A stretch of DNA of 64,000 nt. Origin: Burhinus oedicnemus (lineage: Eukaryota; Chordata; Aves; Charadriiformes; Burhinidae). The position numbers and the translations under genes were made by a program. The stretch lies in assembly GCA_008921705.1 (NCBI GenBank), contig VFFE01009149.1, positions 172,265-236,264 on the forward strand, given 5' to 3'. Under the pieces are notes generated by a model, which ran no database searches, had not been told where the DNA came from, and was given only the letters and a program-made list of their open reading frames with translations. Shown here piece by piece: positions 59,191 through 64,000 of this stretch (its first letter is position 1; each line of letters opens with the position of its first letter).

Positions 59191-60403
59191 AAGTCCAAAG
59201 AACTGAGAAGTTCTTTTAATTAGCATGCTACTAAAATGTCAAAGCTTGCATGCTTCCCTCTCCTGCTGACAACATCACTCACAACTGACTGACTACAATT
59301 TTTCTTTTTTGAGTTCTGACATGGTAAACACCTTTACCTTACAAAAATCTGTTTATCTTTGTTCTATATATGTCAAATATTCTTCTGCTACATTGATGCA
59401 ACTTCCATTGCAGTTATTGCAATGGGAATTGTGCTGATACTACAGGAGAGTTGGCTCAAGGTGATTACTCATTACATTTTCAATGAAAAGAAATCTTGTC
59501 TGCAAGTTCTAATTATTCTGGCAAAAATTGTCCCTGACACAGTGCCCAGGAATCCAGTTAAGTTACACCAGAGATTAATTTTTCTCATTATAATTTTTTA
59601 ATTGTAAAAAGAAGCACAATAAAGTTTATTTAAATTTTACAGTAGTTCCTCTTTAAAAGGTCAGTTTGATATTTAATTTGAAATCAAGTAAAATGCAGGG
59701 GGGTGGGGGTGGTGACAAAGTAATGTTTAAACAATCAGACCTGACAGACGCTGACAGATACTGTCTAATATTCCTGCATGCAGATTGCATTGAGAGTCAC
59801 AAGGCTCAAGGTCATGCATCTATAACCACCCAGAAGGCTTTCTTCTCCACTTGATGCACAATTTTAAGTTCCATTAAAGCTAATGTAAGATACAGATCCT
59901 TACTGGAAGGAGAATAGGCCAATCTTCCAAAATGTTGCATAATCAGTAGTGATGTGATTCATAGCCATCGTTCCTAACCTTGGTAAATTATTTTGAAGTA
60001 ATTAAATAAAACACTCATGCAATAAACCTGTTACCTTATCATATATCTCTTGAGGACATGATACTAGATCCAAGCCAAAAAATGAGGAAAGGATTGTCCC
60101 TCTAGCTCCTCCAAATGTCAACACAGGTAATACTTTTTAAAATTTGATAAGACTCCATGAAAACACTGAGTTTCCAGCAAAGTATTTTTGCTGAAAAAAT
60201 CTCAATATTTTGATTAAAATTGTCATTGTAGTACCTCATGGGAGATTCAGTTCAGGTAAAGATTTTTATGTCACTCAGGTGCATCAAGAGCACCCCAGCT
60301 GATGGGAGACTCCATGATTCTTTCTCTTTCCTCAGGGATATCCTCAGGGATATCAATTTGCATGGAGACATGTTTACTACTCTGTGAAAAATTTAACAAC
60401 CAT
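59191..60403. other. AT-rich non-coding sequence
   Basis: No gene or repeat family is recognised. A G-rich GGGGGGTGGGGGTGG lies near 59698-59712. Confidence 0.6.
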
Positions 60404-60585
60404 TTCCTTCCTTCCTCCCTCCCTCCCTTCCTCCCTCCTTTCCTTCCTTCCTTCCTTCCTTCCTTCCTTCCTTCCTTCCTTCCTTCCTTCCTTCCTTCCT
60501 TCCTTCCTTCCTTCCTTCCTTCCTTCCTTCTTGCCTGCCTCCCTTCCTCCCTCCTCTCCCTTCTCACCCTTCCTCACACCCTCAT
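60404..60585. repeat. (CTTC)n / (GAAG)n tetranucleotide tract
   Basis: A pure CTTC array at about 60441-60530, flanked on both sides by impure CCCT/CCTC sequence. The plus strand is almost purely pyrimidine. The long serine/leucine/proline (plus) and KEGR (minus) frames over it are repeat translations. Confidence 0.97.
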
Positions 60586-63320
60586 GGTATCTACAGGACC
60601 TGCCACATTAATGTGCAGTTTGGGCTTTTCTCAGAAGCAGAACGCACAAAGCGTTGGTTTCCTTTGTGCATATGGAAAGGTTCATCTCAGTACACGACCT
60701 CTCTGCCTAGACTCAACACATGCCATTTGGATGGCTCTACAGATCCCTCCTTGGGGTACATTATAAAGTCCTGAGAACTGGGAATGGGCACATACAGAGG
60801 CAGTCACAGGGAGGCTTGGTAAAATTTCCTCTGATTCATCAGTTGAGAAGGACTAGGAAAAGCACCTTACCTAATCTAACCGCAGGTCTGAAAGAAAGCC
60901 TATGTTTGTTTCTGGGATACTAAAATATTTTTATTAATTTTTAGTTTCACTCTGCTTGTTCACTGAACTTTGTATTAGAGACAACTGAGTCTTGAAATCA
61001 CTTCCTGATTCTAGATGGGGGGAAATAGGGTTGGGTGGGTTGTGTGGTAGATTTATAAAAATCACAGTCACTTGTTTGCAGAAATACTAATCTGATTTTG
61101 GCTTTGCCTGCAGTAGAGTTTTTTGCTGACTCTCTCCATGTCTGTAACTGATCCTAGCTTACAGTTACCACAAATCTTGAAAGATATTAGGTAGGGGCAG
61201 CAACATGATTGTTTGAGAATCCCAGGCTCATTTTATGGTAAAATAAAAGGTACGCAACATGTAGTAAGAGAGCTCTCTGGATCTCTCCATCTTCTTCTCC
61301 CTGCCAAGGTGGAGTTTGGCTGCCTGTCCCTTTTGACCCTGCTTGTCACCTTATATCAATACAAAAGCCTATCTGAGAGAAGGGGAAAAAAGCTAGAGAC
61401 CTACTTCTTTTTCACTCCATGAAAGCAGAGTTTCTCTTTACATTTCAGGAGGGCCTCCTCAACTTAGGCTTTAAGGAGTTCAAAGATCAACTCTTCCTCT
61501 AATCACAGAAAACACATCAGAATAATCAGCATGCTGGGAAAGGAAGTGCAGCAAAATTATGGTACAATTTAATGGTGATTTATTGAAAATTGGTAACTGG
61601 CAGCAGCACTTTATGGAGGAATCTCTGGATCAGCTCTACATTTTACGCCTACTGTGGTTATGAAAGAGGAAAATAAATGGAACCTGATCCGTAACTGAAA
61701 TTAAAACCTCTTGTTACTCACTGCCTTTGGGACATTGGCATTTCCCACAGCGTAACCTGTTATTTTCCTAAAACATACCCCAATTTTTAGGGGGTGTATT
61801 GTATTTACAGAAAATCAGGACAGAGTATGGGATTTATAGTAACCACTGTTTCATATCTTCAACTTGTGTGCCTGTTTAGTGTTTGTGAATGAGGTGTCCT
61901 GGTCTGGGACAAATGCTCAGGAAGACACTGTGCCAGCATCTCTTGCATGGTTCAGCCAGTGCACCTCAAACTTGACCTCTCACAGCTCTGTTATTTCAGT
62001 CCCAAAGCATTTTGAGCAGAACCTGCCAATCAGGTAAAATGGTGTCATTGTTTTGTGATATACTTAAACAGGGACTAGGATGAAACCATCAAACTCATTT
62101 TCACTTGTGACCCAACCTAGTGAACTCTAGTCATGAGAGGGAGAACACATACAGCTCCTAATAAAAATACAGTCAGGATAAGAAAGTTTTACAGTTAAAG
62201 ACCACCTGGGCATTAGTGCTATTAATTCCCATTTTAAATGGTCTATTCAATGTGAAATACATATTACTAACACTACTGAAGACCTGAGCATATTGATAAT
62301 GATGAGTAGGGCCAGGAGCAATGAGAAAAAGAAATATAATGAAGAGATTACAATCAGAAAGGGTATTAAGGGAAATCTTGCTTAATGAGGCTATTGGTAT
62401 CAAACTACATTATTCATAGGGACTTCTGATTAGAGACAAATGTCAAATGTAACATACATTTCTGGGTGGTAAGTCTCCATTTGCATTTCAATAAACACTG
62501 TTGGTTCCAGGCTTCAGCATATCAAACTGTACTTTTAGTTTAGAGTAAGTTTGCCACTTTCACAAAACACCTTTAAATCAGTAAGTCAAAAGGTGAAGTA
62601 GGTCTTTTAAACATAAAAGTTCATTTAGACTTAGAAGTCACCCAAAATCCCATGCATTTAGTGTTCACCAATATTTCTAAGAACAGAATGCATAAGGGCT
62701 ATGCAAGACAGTATAGATTTCTCCATTCTCCATTTTTCCTCCTGTCTTTCCTCCCTGTGTCTGTATTACAACCAAAAGTGCCTTCAGCCTTAGAAGCTAT
62801 GGCTCTACCACTTGAGGGCAGTGGATGGCTTTCTGTGCTGAATTTGAATAGGCGTTTTTCTTTTATTTCGCACATATGTACTTCTTTTTCTGTTCTGGGC
62901 ACCAGTTCTCTGTTTTCCTCTGGTCTTTCCCAAATCCTCCACCCTTTTGTGCTTTTCACTTCTTCAGTAATTTAGTTTACCCACTTCACACAATGAGACA
63001 TTTCCCTTCATTCCCTTTCAAGGTGCACTTCTCAATCTCAATGTACCAACAAAGAAAGAACCAACAGAGAGTTAAGTCAGATTGGGCTTCAGAGACTTGT
63101 TTAATAAAGCACGTTGTTTAAAGTTACATTTTAGCACCTTGTGATATAACTTCATAGAGATAGCTTTGATGTTCTCCCTAAGTATGTTGGCAGAAATCTG
63201 CGCAATTTGTAGAAAATTATTCTTAGAACACATCAGTGTAGATGGTAAGCAGAATCAGCATAAACCTATGTTTTTGCAATGAATTCTTAAAACATGTCAT
63301 CAGCACTATCATAATTTGGT
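60586..63320. other. AT-rich non-coding sequence
   Basis: No gene, CR1 or LTR is recognised. Frames up to 107 codons (62652-62975) lack motifs. Confidence 0.6.
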
Positions 63321-63360
63321 TTGAATAAGAGTTATATTATGTGAATAAGAGTTACATTAA
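63321..63360. repeat. Tandem duplication, two 20-bp units
   Basis: TTGAATAAGAGTTATATTAT and GTGAATAAGAGTTACATTAA stand side by side and match at 17 of 20 positions. Confidence 0.85.
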
Positions 63361-63596
63361 TTAGTGCTGTAGTTTTAATTGAGCAGAGTGTGTGATGGCA
63401 TTTATTCAAATTCTGATGATCTGTGTGTCCTAAATGTTTGGTAACACTTTGTCAAAAGTGACATAATCACTGTTATTGTCCCTAGTACTCATTGTTGGAA
63501 CATGAATCATACTGAATTGTTTTGGTATTCATGTGGGTCTAAAATGTAATACCACAGAAATCCTACTGTAATTTTCCAGAGCATTAATTAGTGCTG
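63355..63596. repeat. 15-bp direct repeat pair
   Basis: CATTAATTAGTGCTG occurs at 63355-63369 and again at 63582-63596. Each copy contains the homeodomain-type core TTAATTAG. Confidence 0.8.
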
Positions 63597-64000
63597 CTAT
63601 ACAAATATGAACAGATAAGTTACATAAGGAAACAGAAAGAGCCATGAATTTAAAATTCTTCATCAAAGAAATTTAACTTTTGACACCAAAGAGTGGCTGC
63701 ACGTATGCGAAGAAAATATCACAACTCTGTATTTATCAGTAAGTCAAATGGAAGAGCCTCCATTTGGCTCCATTTACAGTTGATACTGTAAGCACAAAAT
63801 GTGTTAAAAGACCCTTTGACATAAGTTACCCCAAAAGTCAGCTTGCAGAACCCCAGTTTCCATGGTACATTACAGTATTGGCGCTCTCCGGGCGGCCGCT
63901 TTTCAGTCCTGTGCCTCCGACCTTGTTTCCTGGCTTTTAATGAATATCTACCCAGAGGGTTGCAAAAAGGCCCAGACTTATTCTAAGCACAGCTAGCAGC
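63370..64000. other. Non-coding sequence ending in a CpG cluster
   Basis: AT-rich until about 63880, where GGCGCTCTCCGGGCGGCCGC (63880-63899) forms a tight CpG cluster with a NotI site. After it comes a CTTTTCAG acceptor-like site. The window ends 100 bases later, so I cannot say whether an exon or CpG island begins here. Confidence 0.35.

Noticed and set aside
60271..60766. Open frames of 154, 98, 75 and 66 codons over the CTTC tract
   Set aside because: They are repeat translations (LPSFLPSF and KEGRKEGR); the non-repeat ends have no recognisable domain.
1..64000. tRNA, rRNA or snRNA genes
   Set aside because: I saw no tRNA A/B-box pair with a cloverleaf and no recognisable rRNA or snRNA core on either strand. 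A covariance-model scan would settle this.

Overview
This window looks like non-coding nuclear DNA from a bird. The main evidence is several 5'-truncated CR1 LINE copies that end in the avian-type tail (repeats of ATTCTATG, or the complement CATAGAAT). There are also two well-preserved endogenous-retrovirus-type LTRs with intact target-site duplications, long simple repeats, and an AT-rich background without bacterial-style gene packing. The LTRs and the CR1-J-like copy suggest a neoavian bird, but that is recognition from memory and not a measured result.

I find no convincing host protein-coding gene, tRNA or rRNA. The only frames with recognisable protein similarity are decayed C-terminal pieces of CR1 ORF2, the reverse-transcriptase polyprotein. 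The window is best read as intergenic sequence or the inside of a very long intron.

Layout. 1-17 kb is unique sequence with three sizeable CR1 copies (2151-3040 minus, 7635-8133 minus, 10645-11366 plus) and two short CR1 tails (15528-15591, 16808-16931). 17-29 kb holds a 651-bp solo LTR (22073-22723, minus) and a CR1 (25916-26576, plus), and ends in a 405-bp purine-only-strand pentanucleotide tract (29071-29475). 29.5-42.7 kb is AT-rich, has no recognisable interspersed repeat, and contains the best candidates for conserved regulatory elements. 42.7-55 kb opens with a 738-bp CR1-J-like copy (42711-43448), followed by unique sequence containing one exon-like segment (47366-47446). 55237-56268 is a 1032-bp solo LTR with an internal degenerate minisatellite. 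56-64 kb is AT-rich sequence with a GC-rich island (58855-59030), a (CTTC)n tract (60404-60585), and a small CpG cluster with a NotI site close to the right edge.

No genes can be seen working together here. The most defensible results are the precisely bounded LTRs, the CR1 set and the simple-sequence tracts. The conserved-element and exon candidates are hypotheses for comparative or RNA evidence. I did not find a new biological system.
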